From Acidisarcina polymorpha (GTDB taxonomy: Bacteria > Acidobacteriota > Terriglobia > Terriglobales > Acidobacteriaceae), in assembly GCF_003330725.1 (NCBI RefSeq), contig NZ_CP030840.1:1-64000 (forward strand): a stretch of 64,000 bases of DNA, in the 5' to 3' direction. A program made the position numbers and the translations under genes. The notes beneath the pieces were generated by a model, which did not search any database, was not told the origin of the DNA, and saw only the letters and a program-made list of their open reading frames with translations. The stretch's first letter is position 1; every line of letters begins with the position of its first letter. Below are positions 35,063 through 44,429 of this stretch, one piece after another.

Positions 35063-36697
35063 TTAGTTGCGCCGGAGATCATCTTTCCAGGCTACCCCCG
35101 GGCGGGCTACGGCATACATCTCTGTCGCGATCTGGTCGATCAGACCGTTGGCATCGTCGCCAAGAAGATAAACGTTGAAATGGGTTCGTCCAGGCAAATA
35201 ACTGAAATGCGGATCGCCGCCGAGCTTATCTAGAACGGCTTCCAGGCGATGCGCCGGTCCATCCAGGTAGAAAGTGTCGGCGGTGCCTACAAACACATGG
35301 ATGCGACCCTTGAGCAGCGGCCCCCGCTCGCTCCAGGTGTTCTCAATCAAGTGAGCGAGATCGTAGTGGTCCCGCCAGTAGGCGATCACCTGGGGATGGA
35401 CATCACCGCTTCGTCGGTCGAACATCGGTTCGGGAGCGCCGTTTGGTCCTCTCGGCGAGAAGACCCAATCGAAGGAACCCAGCTGGCCTCCATACGGCCC
35501 CAGGACATTTTCAAGACGGGCAAGCTGCTCAAAGGTGGCCTCGACCTTGCCTTCTCCACGGATGATCGGCCATGGAGACCCATCCGGCTTCCGGTAGAGA
35601 TTGGCATGAGCTGCATAGAGGTCCGGGCCATTGAAGTCGTGGAAGTCGCTGGAATCGGGAGACGTCGACCAGGTTCCGCCAAAGATGTAGGGATAATTGA
35701 TTTGCAGCTGCAGCGTCGCCCATCCACCACTGGAGTGTCCATTCAAGAACCGGCCATTTGGCCGAGCGTCCATGCGGTACTTGGCTTCCAGATAAGGGAT
35801 GAATTCGGTGGTCAGCGCGGCCCCCCACGGACCATTGTTTACGGAATCAGCGAACTCATGGGTCCCCTGAGGAATTGACTCATCCAGCATGACCCAGAAC
35901 ATGGGCGGCATGGTGCCGTCCTTCATGCGGTCGTAGAGTCGCAAGCCGTCGAGCAGTGCAGAGTCCAGCCCAGCGCCGAAACCTTGCGTCCAGTAGGCGG
36001 TAGGGTAGGTTTCGCGGCTCTGCCCGGAGTAGCCAGGGGGAGAGATAACCCATGATCTGATCTTGACCTCATGCCCCCAGAAACGGCTCAGCAGCGGACT
36101 CACGAACTCTTCTTCATGCGCCCCGTCGAACTTGGCCTTGGCGGTCAAGGCAAGACGGCCGGCGGATCGTTTCATGTCTCCTGGCGGGTGGTGATCCAGA
36201 ACCAGCAACGGTTCGGAGACGGAGCCAGGTTGCCAGTTTCCTAAAGAGGTCGCCGGGCTTATCCAATCCTGTGGTCCTCGTCCCTTGTAGTTATAGCTGT
36301 GATCTGTATCGAGAACGGCCTGAGCTTCATATTTTCCGGGCGGCAGCTGCATGAACGGCCTCGGGAAGGCCAATTCATCGGCATTGATCTCGAGCATCTC
36401 GCCGGGAGCCGCACTTATCACTTCCTTGGCCGCGACCCACGTGTTTTCTTGACTGAACTCGCTGGTAGTAATCTCGCTGTCTCCGGAGCCCTGGCGGACG
36501 AAGATCAACAGCCGGCCGGCAACGGGAGCGCCGGCCGAGGACGGAGCCTGAACTCGAAAGAAGACGTGGCCATGAGGTTGTGGGGGTGCAACCTGCTCGC
36601 CGCTTTGCCCCTGGATCAGACCGCAACCGAGCGGTCCGAGCGCGGGGATAAACACTGCTGCACCAACAACGACCATGCGCAGCCGCGCAAAGGCCAT
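35063..36697 (-). CDS. Secreted esterase-like alpha/beta hydrolase, 544 aa
   Basis: An exported hydrolase. A signal peptide occupies about the first 28 residues (LRMVVVGAAVFIPALG). Residues about 40-190 form a beta-rich N-terminal domain, and residues about 200-530 an esterase D-like domain with the nucleophile in NGHSSGGWATLQ, an Asp in the following region and a terminal His in GRTHFNVY. The esterase family includes feruloyl and acetyl esterases and enterochelin esterases; the N-terminal beta domain may bind a substrate. Start is as given; there is no neighbour on the same transcript within 180 bases downstream. Confidence 0.8.
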   Translation of the reverse strand: MAFARLRMVVVGAAVFIPALGPLGCGLIQGQSGEQVAPPQPHGHVFFRVQAPSSAGAPVAGRLLIFVRQGSGDSEITTSEFSQENTWVAAKEVISAAPGEMLEINADELAFPRPFMQLPPGKYEAQAVLDTDHSYNYKGRGPQDWISPATSLGNWQPGSVSEPLLVLDHHPPGDMKRSAGRLALTAKAKFDGAHEEEFVSPLLSRFWGHEVKIRSWVISPPGYSGQSRETYPTAYWTQGFGAGLDSALLDGLRLYDRMKDGTMPPMFWVMLDESIPQGTHEFADSVNNGPWGAALTTEFIPYLEAKYRMDARPNGRFLNGHSSGGWATLQLQINYPYIFGGTWSTSPDSSDFHDFNGPDLYAAHANLYRKPDGSPWPIIRGEGKVEATFEQLARLENVLGPYGGQLGSFDWVFSPRGPNGAPEPMFDRRSGDVHPQVIAYWRDHYDLAHLIENTWSERGPLLKGRIHVFVGTADTFYLDGPAHRLEAVLDKLGGDPHFSYLPGRTHFNVYLLGDDANGLIDQIATEMYAVARPGVAWKDDLRRN

Positions 36698-36882
36698 GTA
36701 CTCATCCTCCGATGTGAAATGCAGCCATCATAGCAGTCGTCTTCACGCCTCCTTTGGCCTCAACGTCTCAGCCGCGGATGGATCCTGGGAAAGCGGTCCA
36801 GCCGCCGACAGCCGGTTGTACTACCGAACTGCCACCGCGAGCGAACTGCCACTGCGAGAATGGCCGGCCCCCAGCCGGGAGT

Positions 36883-37293
36883 TCATTTTCTAGATTTTCG
36901 AGAACTTGATTTTGCGGCTACTTTCCCCTTGGCGGGAGCGTTCTTCCGATCAGCTCGCCTTGCCGTTCCGGCTTTTTGGTTCTTTTCCAGCCGCGACTTC
37001 CAGGCCGTATGTAGAGCGCCAGCCAGCACATCCTCCGTCGCCAGGGCGAGACGAATGTGGGTCATGCCCATTCTTCCCCACCCTCCAGCCACCGGGAGAA
37101 AAATGTCAGGCTGCTCTCCGATAAAGTCAGCTTGTTGTTCGGGGGTAAGCTGCAGATTGCCGTAGCCTTTGCTCTGCGAGGCTAGAGTGGCAAAGATCCT
37201 GCCCCCGACGCGAAAGTCGGCCGCGCCCATATGAGAACCTTCCTCGCTGCCCTCGAGGCTCAGTGCGATTCGACGGAAATCCGATGCATCCAC
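36883..37293 (-). CDS. MmcQ/YjbR family protein with basic tail
   Basis: A 136-residue MmcQ/YjbR (CyaY-like fold) protein: DFRRIALSLEGSEEGSHMGAADFRVGGRIFATL and QADFIGEQPDIFLPVAGGWGRMGMTHIRL are the two family halves. The last 35 residues are Lys, Arg, Ala and Ser rich, resembling a histone-like tail that could bind DNA. I start at a GTG (37291-37293) with AAGGA eight bases upstream, which gives the usual N terminus; the frame opens 34 codons earlier. Role unknown; members are often annotated DNA-binding without direct proof. Confidence 0.8.
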   Translation of the reverse strand: MDASDFRRIALSLEGSEEGSHMGAADFRVGGRIFATLASQSKGYGNLQLTPEQQADFIGEQPDIFLPVAGGWGRMGMTHIRLALATEDVLAGALHTAWKSRLEKNQKAGTARRADRKNAPAKGKVAAKSSSRKSRK

Positions 37294-37406
37294 GTCTTCG
37301 ATCCTTTTCCCGCTTGGGCTACTCCGAGCTTGAAGCCCTGGAGGTCCCAAGTGGCTTTTGGCCCAGGGTAATTCACAAGCAAAGCCAGGTTGCATACAAT
37401 GGGAAG

Positions 37407-37898
37407 ATGTTGCAGCTTCGCAGGTTGTTCAAGCTCACCATCTTCAGTTCAGTTGTCGTACTCTGTGCAGCCGCACACGCACAGGACGCAGACAAACGGG
37501 GCCGTAAATACGTTCCTCCGCCCGATACAGCCCATGTCTCCGTAGCAGTCATCAAGGATACGAACGGCAAGCCGGTGGAGAATGCTGCAGTCATCTTCCA
37601 TATGGTCGGCGAAGAAGGCAAAGGCAACATGGAACTGAAAACCAATGAAGAAGGCAAGGCCATTATCGACGTAATCCCTATCGGGGATACAGTGACGCTG
37701 CAGGTGATCGCCAACGGCTTTCAGACTTACGGGCAGGACTACAAGATCAACAGCGACACGAAGGAGATAGTAGTGCGATTGAAGCGTCCGGCCCGCCAAT
37801 ATTCAACCTACGACCATCCGGCTACGTCGGCATCGACAAACTCCGGACAGGGATCCGGCTCCCAGTCTGGACAGACACCGCCGCCCCCGAAGCAGTAA
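37407..37898 (+). CDS. Secreted carboxypeptidase regulatory-like domain protein
   Basis: A 163-residue exported protein. A signal peptide (MLQLRRLFKLTIFSSVVVLCAAAHA) is followed by a single beta-sandwich, HVSVAVIKDTNGKPVENAAVIFHMVGEEGKGNMELKTNEEGKAIIDVIPIGDTVTLQVIANGF, the carboxypeptidase regulatory-like domain also found at the start of TonB-dependent receptors in this phylum. The tail is Ser, Gly and Pro rich. I begin at the ATG at 37407, before which the frame is open but lacks signal character. It diverges from the MmcQ gene. Function unknown; perhaps a binding module. Confidence 0.75.
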   Translation: MLQLRRLFKLTIFSSVVVLCAAAHAQDADKRGRKYVPPPDTAHVSVAVIKDTNGKPVENAAVIFHMVGEEGKGNMELKTNEEGKAIIDVIPIGDTVTLQVIANGFQTYGQDYKINSDTKEIVVRLKRPARQYSTYDHPATSASTNSGQGSGSQSGQTPPPPKQ

Positions 37899-38034
37899 GT
37901 TGCATGTTTTAAGATGTGGTAGCAAGATGATGGTTCAGCGTCGGATTGCAGACTACATTGTCTGCCAGTGAATAGCTCAAGACGCTTCTGCTGCAGCTTC
38001 ACTATAAAAAAGCTCTCCACTGGAGATCCGCTGT

Positions 38035-38952
38035 ATGGCAACGAAGCGCATGATGGGATTTTTGTTTCTGGGAGCGGGCCTGGCGCTCTGCTTTCACCCT
38101 TTTGCGCGCGCCTTTCAGGCTGCTCCAGATCAGAGTGGCCGAAAATCCGTAGCACCTCCTCGAATCGCTGATGCACCCCTGGACATATCGAGTCCAAGCT
38201 CCATCCTCGCTGTCGCAATTCCGCGAACGCTCAAAAATCGGCGTGCGGCCATGGCGTTCACTTACGGCATTCAATACCGGAACCGTAATTTCACACAAAC
38301 CGGCAAATTGCTCATCGATTATTCGGCGAAATATGAAGTCATTTTTGTTGGCGGACTCCCCTATCGGCGTCTTCTTGAGGAAAATCAAAGGCCGCTCGAC
38401 GGACCGGCAGCGGCGGAGGAGCAGAGGCGCTACGATCAGACGTTTGCGGAACGCAACCAGATGAGCCTCGAGGAGAAACGCGCCTACCTGAAACGACCCT
38501 GGAATGTCGACTTTCCGCTGCCTCAACTGACAAGACTCTTCTCCAACACGCTGGCCGGCGAAGAGATCGTCAATGGCCGTCCGGCGATCGTAATCGAGAG
38601 TATTCCGCGGACGGATGTGAGTCCCGCTGACGAGGAAGACCGCCGCGCCCTTCATAAGCAATTGAGGTTGTGGATCGATCGCGAAGACCTGATCGTCAGC
38701 CGTCTCGAAGCGAGATTAGTTGCCGATGACGCCTCAATGAAGAAGGGTACGGTTGCGCGCATCGACTTTTTGAAAAAAGAGGGGGTGTGGCTGCCTGCCC
38801 AAAGCGATGTTTCGTTCGAAGCTAAGCGCGGCTTTGACACCGTTCGCGGGGAGACAAAAGAAGAAAACCGCGACTTCCATCGCTTTCGGGTAGATGTGAG
38901 GCTCATGGAGCCTCAGGAAACCGCCGTTGACGGAGCTTCTGGCGCCCAATAG
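38035..38952 (+). CDS. Secreted hypothetical protein, 305 aa
   Basis: Exported: signal peptide residues 1-32 (LFLGAGLALCFHPFARA). The mature part has a lipid-carrier-like mixed sheet pattern: TYGIQYRNRNFTQTGKLLIDYSAKYEVIFVGGLPYRRLL, then a basic helical stretch, and near the end KKGTVARIDFLKKEGVWLPAQSDVSFEAKRGFDTVRGETKEE. It resembles LolA/DUF4292-like outer-membrane carrier folds in spacing only, so I leave it unnamed. GGAG lies nine bases before the ATG. It follows the regulatory-like gene by 136 bases on the same strand. Confidence 0.65.
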   Translation: MATKRMMGFLFLGAGLALCFHPFARAFQAAPDQSGRKSVAPPRIADAPLDISSPSSILAVAIPRTLKNRRAAMAFTYGIQYRNRNFTQTGKLLIDYSAKYEVIFVGGLPYRRLLEENQRPLDGPAAAEEQRRYDQTFAERNQMSLEEKRAYLKRPWNVDFPLPQLTRLFSNTLAGEEIVNGRPAIVIESIPRTDVSPADEEDRRALHKQLRLWIDREDLIVSRLEARLVADDASMKKGTVARIDFLKKEGVWLPAQSDVSFEAKRGFDTVRGETKEENRDFHRFRVDVRLMEPQETAVDGASGAQ

Positions 38953-38982
38953 TGCAACCGCTTGTCCCTTGCCTCAAGACCC

Positions 38983-39609
38983 TCAGTAGTACAAGTACTT
39001 ACGCCATTTTTGATCGGAATGCCCGATCATCCGCATGATGTGCCGGCTGGTGTGAAGTGAGAAAGGCCGCGGCTCGCGCATTAACCTCATCGTCTCGAGT
39101 TCATGGAGCAATTGATTTCCCTTGCGGCGGTTGCAGCTGTGGCAGCAGGCGACCAAATTCTCCCAGGTAGATTGGCCGCCTCGCGACCGGGGGATCACAT
39201 GGTCCAAAGTCAGCTCGCCGGCGGTCAGAATGACTCCGCAATATTGGCAGGTATTCCGGTCCCGCAGCAGGATGTTTTTGCGCGAGAGCGCTCGCGTTTG
39301 ATGAGGGATGCGGCGATATTCGAGCAGCCGGATTACCGACGGCATCGGCATTCGCACCCGCGCAGCATGCAGAACCGTTCCATGCTCTTCCTCCGTCTTG
39401 GCCACGCCCTTTAACACCAGGACCAACGCCCGGCGCGCGCCACAAATGTTGATCGGCTCATAGGACGCATTCAGCACCAGCACTGGCTTCTGCATGACGG
39501 CTGGAGGTTGGAGCCGCACGTCGTCGGACGAACCCGGGCTGGGCATCGTGTGGCACTTCGCCAAAGACTTCTGCTTACGCGCGTGGATCATGGCTTTGCC
39601 TAAAGACAT
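38983..39609 (-). CDS. HNH endonuclease family protein
   Basis: A 208-residue protein with a typical HNH zinc-containing nuclease core: [52 protein letters not shown]. The CxxC pairs bind zinc and the HVIPRS His is catalytic. Before it lies a domain opening [30 protein letters not shown], seen with this core in many chromosomal HNH proteins of unknown role. The first ATG (39607-39609) has GGGGG four bases upstream; a start at the MQKPV methionine 38 codons later is equally possible by homology. There is no sign of a mobile element or restriction partner nearby. Confidence 0.85.
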   Translation of the reverse strand: MSLGKAMIHARKQKSLAKCHTMPSPGSSDDVRLQPPAVMQKPVLVLNASYEPINICGARRALVLVLKGVAKTEEEHGTVLHAARVRMPMPSVIRLLEYRRIPHQTRALSRKNILLRDRNTCQYCGVILTAGELTLDHVIPRSRGGQSTWENLVACCHSCNRRKGNQLLHELETMRLMREPRPFSLHTSRHIMRMIGHSDQKWRKYLYY

Positions 39610-39676
39610 TTATCCCCCAAATACTGAATTACTACTGTCCGTTTGCCTACTCACCGCAATCGGCGATTGCGGCGCC

Positions 39677-40768
39677 TCACTTCCCTAGTTGAAAACCTTC
39701 TTGCTTCGAATCCCAGAAGGCGACGTCGTCCTGCATTGGCAGTTCTTCGTCGTCGGCGATTTGGACGAACTGTGGAGCCGCGAACGTCTCGCGTTGCGGC
39801 CTCGCCACCGTCGCCACCCACACGGAAGCTGCACCGGCGCGACGCAACGCCTGGCTGCACGCCCGGGCTGTCGCTCCGGTGGTATATATATCGTCGATAA
39901 GCAGGACCTGACGCCCCGCGACCTGCTCCGGTCTAGGCACAAAAAAAACGCCGCGCAGATTGGCGCGGCGTTGATGCGGAGTGAGGCCAGATTGACTGGC
40001 AGTCGCTCTTCTCCGCTCGAGCATCCCGATCCTCAAGCGCGGATTCCATTCCGAACGTCGAGCGTGGAGAGATTTGGCTGCCGAACGGGCGAGCAACTCC
40101 GCATGGTTGAATCCACGCTGCTTTTGCTTTGCCGCATGCATAGGCACGGGAAGCACCAGGACGTCTTTCCACGCCATCCCCACGGAGGCAGCCTGATCGC
40201 CGAGTTCAAGCAGCACGTCAGCCAACCGTACTCCCAATCGCTCTGCGATTGCAGTCATCCCGTCGTACTTCAGTGCATGGATCAGGGAACGAAGTGTGCC
40301 GGCGTAGCCTCCATATGCGACTGCACGTTCAAAAGGAGGCGGAACAAGACGACATGGCTGGCATAACTGGTCCTCTGGCTTGAGGGCGGTGGTCGTCGGC
40401 GGGAAAAAGGTGGCGATTCGTAGATCTTCACTGCAACGCAGACACAAAACCCCGCCCTGAGGAGTTAAATCACTCCAGCAATTGCCGCAAATTGGAGAGC
40501 GGGTAAGCCGCAAAAGGGGGCTGCTGCAGATGCAGCATGAGGAGGGAAACAACACAGAGCAGACATCGTCCACCGGACTTCGCAGGAGATGAGGCCAACT
40601 TCGAAGATGGCGGACCACGGCTAGCCACGCCGTGGTTTCGGATGACGGAACTTCGAGCGTCAGTGAATCACTCTGACTGCAGAAGGCGCACCTCACAAGA
40701 TCGGCAGACCTGTTCACGCAGATCGTAACCGATGATCCGAGTATAAGGGTAAACCCGCACTTCGCCAA
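39677..40768 (-). CDS. comF: ComF family phosphoribosyltransferase
   Basis: The core (from about residue 65) is a ComF protein: a zinc-finger part with cysteines in CICSSPLL, CGNCW, CLRCSEDL and CQPCR, the segment YAGTLRSLIHALKYDG, and the PRPP-binding motif VLLIDDIYTTGATARACSQAL. ComF supports natural DNA uptake or DNA repair in transformable bacteria. The frame begins at a TTG at 40768, giving about 60 residues without family resemblance, so the true start is probably a GTG or other codon near residue 51; I could not settle it. The gene contains a terminator-like hairpin (see the separate entry). Confidence 0.85.
   Translation of the reverse strand: MAKCGFTLILGSSVTICVNRSADLVRCAFCSQSDSLTLEVPSSETTAWLAVVRHLRSWPHLLRSPVDDVCSVLFPSSCCICSSPLLRLTRSPICGNCWSDLTPQGGVLCLRCSEDLRIATFFPPTTTALKPEDQLCQPCRLVPPPFERAVAYGGYAGTLRSLIHALKYDGMTAIAERLGVRLADVLLELGDQAASVGMAWKDVLVLPVPMHAAKQKQRGFNHAELLARSAAKSLHARRSEWNPRLRIGMLERRRATASQSGLTPHQRRANLRGVFFVPRPEQVAGRQVLLIDDIYTTGATARACSQALRRAGAASVWVATVARPQRETFAAPQFVQIADDEELPMQDDVAFWDSKQEGFQLGK
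39941..39972 (-). other. Terminator-like hairpin inside comF coding sequence
   Basis: Reading the minus strand, AACGCCGCGC (39972-39963) and GCGCGGCGTT (39956-39947) form a perfect 10-bp stem with a six-base loop, followed directly by eight T (39948-39941). This is a textbook intrinsic terminator shape, yet it lies in frame at about residue 275 of comF; the T-tract encodes Val-Phe-Phe-Val in LRGVFFVPRPE. Confidence 0.6.
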
Positions 40769-40982
40769 CTACGATCATCCTTCCGGAAGCGCATCAATGT
40801 GCGAGCGAACCGGCGCGATCACTGGAGTACCCTTTCGACAGGAAAGCGGTCCTTGACTGAAGCTCGTCTCTCCTGCGGACCCCGCTTCTCCCAGGTGCTG
40901 GTGGCCTTCACGATCGAGTGGGACAACGAGTTTGAGAAAATGCCGCCCTAAGTTACTAACGCGGCGCCTCTGCCCCTTAAAC

Positions 40983-43900
40983 CTAATGCGCAATCGTTAA
41001 TGTCAGCGCGGCAGTATGTGCGGTCGCTCCTGAAGTCGCAGTCACAGTAACTGTGCTGGTCCCGGCAGGAGTGCCTCCATTCTGAGGCGAAGACATCGTA
41101 GCACCGCTCCCACAAGCACCGATGCCCAAACCCAGCGCCAGCGCGGCAGTTGCAATGGCTGTGCGCTGTAAGGGAGCGGGCAATCTCCTGCGCAGTCTTC
41201 CCAGACCCAACAACGCCCCGATCCCTGGGAGGACCAGAGCATACAGCGGCCCGGAGTTGGATGGTAGTAGCGGCAATACTTTGGCTGAAGCCGCCGTTGT
41301 ATTGATTGTCACCGTGGTCGTGATCGCGGCGGTCCCGTTCGGCGTGACACTCGCGGGGCTGAACGTGCACGTCGACGCAGTCGGCAACCCGGTGCAGGCA
41401 AACGTAACCGCACTATTGAACCCATTCAGCGGGCTGATCGTCACGGTGCTCATTCCCGTGCCCCCCGGCGCCATGGTCAGCGTGGTCGGAGCGGCCGCCA
41501 CACTAAAGTCGGCGGGAGGGGGGGCCGTGATCGTCACAGGTATCGCGGTCGAAGTAGACGCGCCAAAATTGCCACCGCCCGCATAAGCCGCCGTGATCGA
41601 TGCGCTTCCTACCGGAAGGGTGGTTGTACTGAAGGTTGCTACGCCGCTACCGTTCAAGGGCGCGGTGCCAAGCGCAGTGACGCCGTTTAGAAAAGTCACA
41701 CTGCCCGACGGGATTCCAGCGCCCGCCGGAGCCGCGACGGTCGCCGTGAAGGCCACGCTTGCACCGAAAAGTGCGGTGGTTGGTGAAGCCGAGAGGGTCG
41801 TGGTCGTCGCCGCCGCCTGCACGGCCACTGTAACTGGCGCCGAGGTCGAACTGGCAAACGCGCTATTCCCGGCGTACGCAGCAGTAAGGGCCGCACTACC
41901 CGGGGGCAGCGAAGTGATGCTGAGAGTTGCGACTCCAGCGCTGTTCAGTGGCGCGGTTCCAAGAGTGGTGCTCCCGTTAAGAAAAGCAACGCTGCCGGAA
42001 ACCGTACCTGCTCCCGCGGGCGCCGTCACGGTCGAAGTCAAGGTCACATTTCCGCCGAACGATAGCGAAGTTGGAGAAGCTGCAAGCGTGGTTGTGGTGG
42101 CCGCCTGCACAGGGACCGTAACCGGCGCCGAGGTCGAACTCGCAAATGCGCTATTCCCGGCGTACGTAGCGGTAATGGAGGCGCTTCCTGGGGGCAGCGC
42201 TGTGGTGCTGAAAGTAGCAACTCCGGCCGCGTTCAGGGGCACGGTTGCAAGGGTGGTGCTGCCGTTGAGAAATGTAACGCTGCCGGCTAGCGTGCCTGTC
42301 CCTGCGGGCGCCGTCACGGTTGCCGTCAGGGTCACATTTGCGCCGAATTGTACGGAAGTTGGAGAGGCCGTAAGTGTGGTTGTGGTGGCTGCGGCGGTGA
42401 TCGTGATCGCCACCGCAGTGGCAGTCGATGCAGCAAAGGAACTGTCGCCGGAATAGACAGCCGTGATCGAGTTACCGCCAATCGGCAGCGCCGTGGTCGT
42501 CAATGTGGCCACCCCCGCGCTGTTCAGAGTGCCGGTGCCGAGCGTCGTGGCGCCGTTCTGAAAGGTCACTGTCCCGGTCGGGGTTCCATTGCCCGCGCTG
42601 GGAGCGACCGTCGCCGTGAGCGTCACCGTCGTTCCGGCAGAGGTATTGGCTGGCGATGCCGTTAACGTGGTCGTCGTTGCGCCCGGCAGCACCTGGATCA
42701 TCCCCATCATGCCAAGGTCTTCATGCGAGAGGATGTGACAGTGATAGACGAACGTACCGACGATATTGGGATCGCGGAAATCCATCAGCAGAGTCACGCT
42801 CGGGTAAGGATCAGAGGCTTTTCCACTCCAGTGAGGAACGTCGACCGTGTCCCGCCGAGTTAAATCATTGACCGCCACTCCATTCACTGCAAGAGTTTGA
42901 AAGTGCAACTGATGAATATGAAAATTATGGTCCATCGTGGAGCGGTTCTCGATGGTCCATTGCTCGACCGTACCCTCAGTGACCGTAATATTAGGCGGCC
43001 CGTCCATTCTAAAGACGGTAGGCGTTTGCCCATCCGGAGTGATGTAGAACTCAGTGAAATCGGACTTCACTGAAAAATAGAGCGTTCTTTGCGTCACCGG
43101 TGTCGTCGCATTTATGGCGGCGAAGCGCGTCACGGTCTGCGCGCGAGTCTGCGCCGGCAGACGCTTGATGGCAGGGACCGCTGAAGGAGCACTGGTGCTG
43201 CTCACAATATTCGCAATGGGGCGACCGGGATCTGCATCGCCGCTCGGGCCGTTATTCCATGTCTCGGTAACTAATTGCGCGGTCGCTCCTACCACCGGTG
43301 TCGTCACCACAAACTCGATGCGCGAGGCAGGACTCATTGCGTAACTGGTCACGGTCGTCGTGGTCGGGTTGCCACTGCTATCGGTTAAAGGCACTCCGTC
43401 GACGGAGACGATTTGTAACGGTTGGGCGACGTTATTGACGAGCACTTCCAAATCAAGCAGCGTGTCCGCCGATGTATTTAAGACTCTCCAGAATTCCTTC
43501 TCGGCTGGAAGGGTCTGAATCACCGCAGGAGTATAAGAGGGAAAGAGCACCGGCACGTAATTGATCGAAAGGTCGGTCTTCGGAGCTCCCGCCGCATTCG
43601 CCTCGGATGCCGGCAGGTATTGGTCGCGCATTACAAAGACCCGCTCCGGCAAGCCGGCGACGATAGGATTTACGTTTTCAATGCCCTGAACAATGATGAC
43701 GCCGGAGGCGCCACCGGTCAGTTGAGGATCGCTGAATCCATGCGCATGCGAGTGATACCAATAAGCGCCGGGTGGCTCATCCGCTGGAATCTGCACCGTG
43801 TAGTCAAACTCCTGCTGCGGCTGAATCAACGTGTGCACGACTTCATCCTGATGGCATACAGGCGCTGCATTTGTTCCGTGAAAATGTATATTTGTGCTTG

Positions 43901-44429
43901 TCGACGTGACAGTGGTCGCCGAACAGGCGCTGTCGGCAGGGCTTGCCGCCGCTCCCGGGGCAGCTGCCATCTTCATTCCCTTCATGACATGCGCAGCAGC
44001 ATCGGCGGCCGCAGGCGCGGTCAAATCGTTGTAGAAATGAATGATCAATTTGTCGCCGGGATTGACCTCGAGCGTGGGCGCTTCCTGTGCAGCGCCGGTC
44101 GAATCCGTATACACGTAGCAGTATCGCGTGAGACCAGCCGCATCGACTGCCGACTGGTAATGAAACGTTACCTCGAGCACTCCCCCGGTACTGGCAATCG
44201 ATGGCGGATCAGATACCAACGCTCCGGCTGCCGACCGTGCGCAAATTGCGTCAGCTGGGTCGGCCGCTACGCGAGCCGTTAGCTCGGAGAATAGTTTTTG
44301 CGAACTGCCTAGAGTGTTCGCTCCATGCTGGGTTGGATTCTGCGCACCAGACCGTTGCCCCGAAGCCGCCAATGATATCAACAGCAGAACCGTTGCTACT
44401 CCGCACACACTAAAACGGCACTTCTTCAT
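40983..44429 (-). CDS. Large multicopper oxidase with four Ig-like repeats and C-terminal membrane anchor
   Basis: A 1148-residue exported protein. Residues 1-24 are a signal peptide. Residues about 85-582 form a multicopper oxidase with all copper motifs: IHFHG (His182, His184), YHSHAHG (His226, His228), HNFHIH (His501, His504, His506) and HCHILSHEDLGMM (His563-Met574/575). It would oxidise a phenol, metal or other reductant with O2. Residues about 584-970 are four Big_3_5 Ig-like repeats of about 97 residues, then another beta module (971-1045). The C terminus has two hydrophobic segments around RLRRRLPAPLQR, then ACGSG and a Thr-rich tail. The Ig modules may extend the enzyme from the surface. 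Stand-alone gene. Confidence 0.9.
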   Translation of the reverse strand: MKKCRFSVCGVATVLLLISLAASGQRSGAQNPTQHGANTLGSSQKLFSELTARVAADPADAICARSAAGALVSDPPSIASTGGVLEVTFHYQSAVDAAGLTRYCYVYTDSTGAAQEAPTLEVNPGDKLIIHFYNDLTAPAAADAAAHVMKGMKMAAAPGAAASPADSACSATTVTSTSTNIHFHGTNAAPVCHQDEVVHTLIQPQQEFDYTVQIPADEPPGAYWYHSHAHGFSDPQLTGGASGVIIVQGIENVNPIVAGLPERVFVMRDQYLPASEANAAGAPKTDLSINYVPVLFPSYTPAVIQTLPAEKEFWRVLNTSADTLLDLEVLVNNVAQPLQIVSVDGVPLTDSSGNPTTTTVTSYAMSPASRIEFVVTTPVVGATAQLVTETWNNGPSGDADPGRPIANIVSSTSAPSAVPAIKRLPAQTRAQTVTRFAAINATTPVTQRTLYFSVKSDFTEFYITPDGQTPTVFRMDGPPNITVTEGTVEQWTIENRSTMDHNFHIHQLHFQTLAVNGVAVNDLTRRDTVDVPHWSGKASDPYPSVTLLMDFRDPNIVGTFVYHCHILSHEDLGMMGMIQVLPGATTTTLTASPANTSAGTTVTLTATVAPSAGNGTPTGTVTFQNGATTLGTGTLNSAGVATLTTTALPIGGNSITAVYSGDSSFAASTATAVAITITAAATTTTLTASPTSVQFGANVTLTATVTAPAGTGTLAGSVTFLNGSTTLATVPLNAAGVATFSTTALPPGSASITATYAGNSAFASSTSAPVTVPVQAATTTTLAASPTSLSFGGNVTLTSTVTAPAGAGTVSGSVAFLNGSTTLGTAPLNSAGVATLSITSLPPGSAALTAAYAGNSAFASSTSAPVTVAVQAAATTTTLSASPTTALFGASVAFTATVAAPAGAGIPSGSVTFLNGVTALGTAPLNGSGVATFSTTTLPVGSASITAAYAGGGNFGASTSTAIPVTITAPPPADFSVAAAPTTLTMAPGGTGMSTVTISPLNGFNSAVTFACTGLPTASTCTFSPASVTPNGTAAITTTVTINTTAASAKVLPLLPSNSGPLYALVLPGIGALLGLGRLRRRLPAPLQRTAIATAALALGLGIGACGSGATMSSPQNGGTPAGTSTVTVTATSGATAHTAALTLTIAH
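41520..42680 (-). repeat. Four tandem Ig-like coding repeats
   Basis: Repeats of about 290 bases, within the multicopper oxidase gene, each encoding ATTTTLxASP...VTLTATV...GSVTFLNGxTTLGT...LNxAGVATxSTT...LPxGxASITAxYAGxSxFAxSTS. The middle two copies are the closest, which suggests recent duplication by recombination. Confidence 0.75.

Noticed and set aside
41122-42456. Long plus-strand frames rich in Val and Ala
   Set aside because: Antisense to the Ig repeats of the multicopper oxidase; repeat composition keeps both strands open.
41520-42680. CRISPR-like regular repeats
   Set aside because: Units are about 290 bases, coding, and have no short identical repeat with unique spacers.
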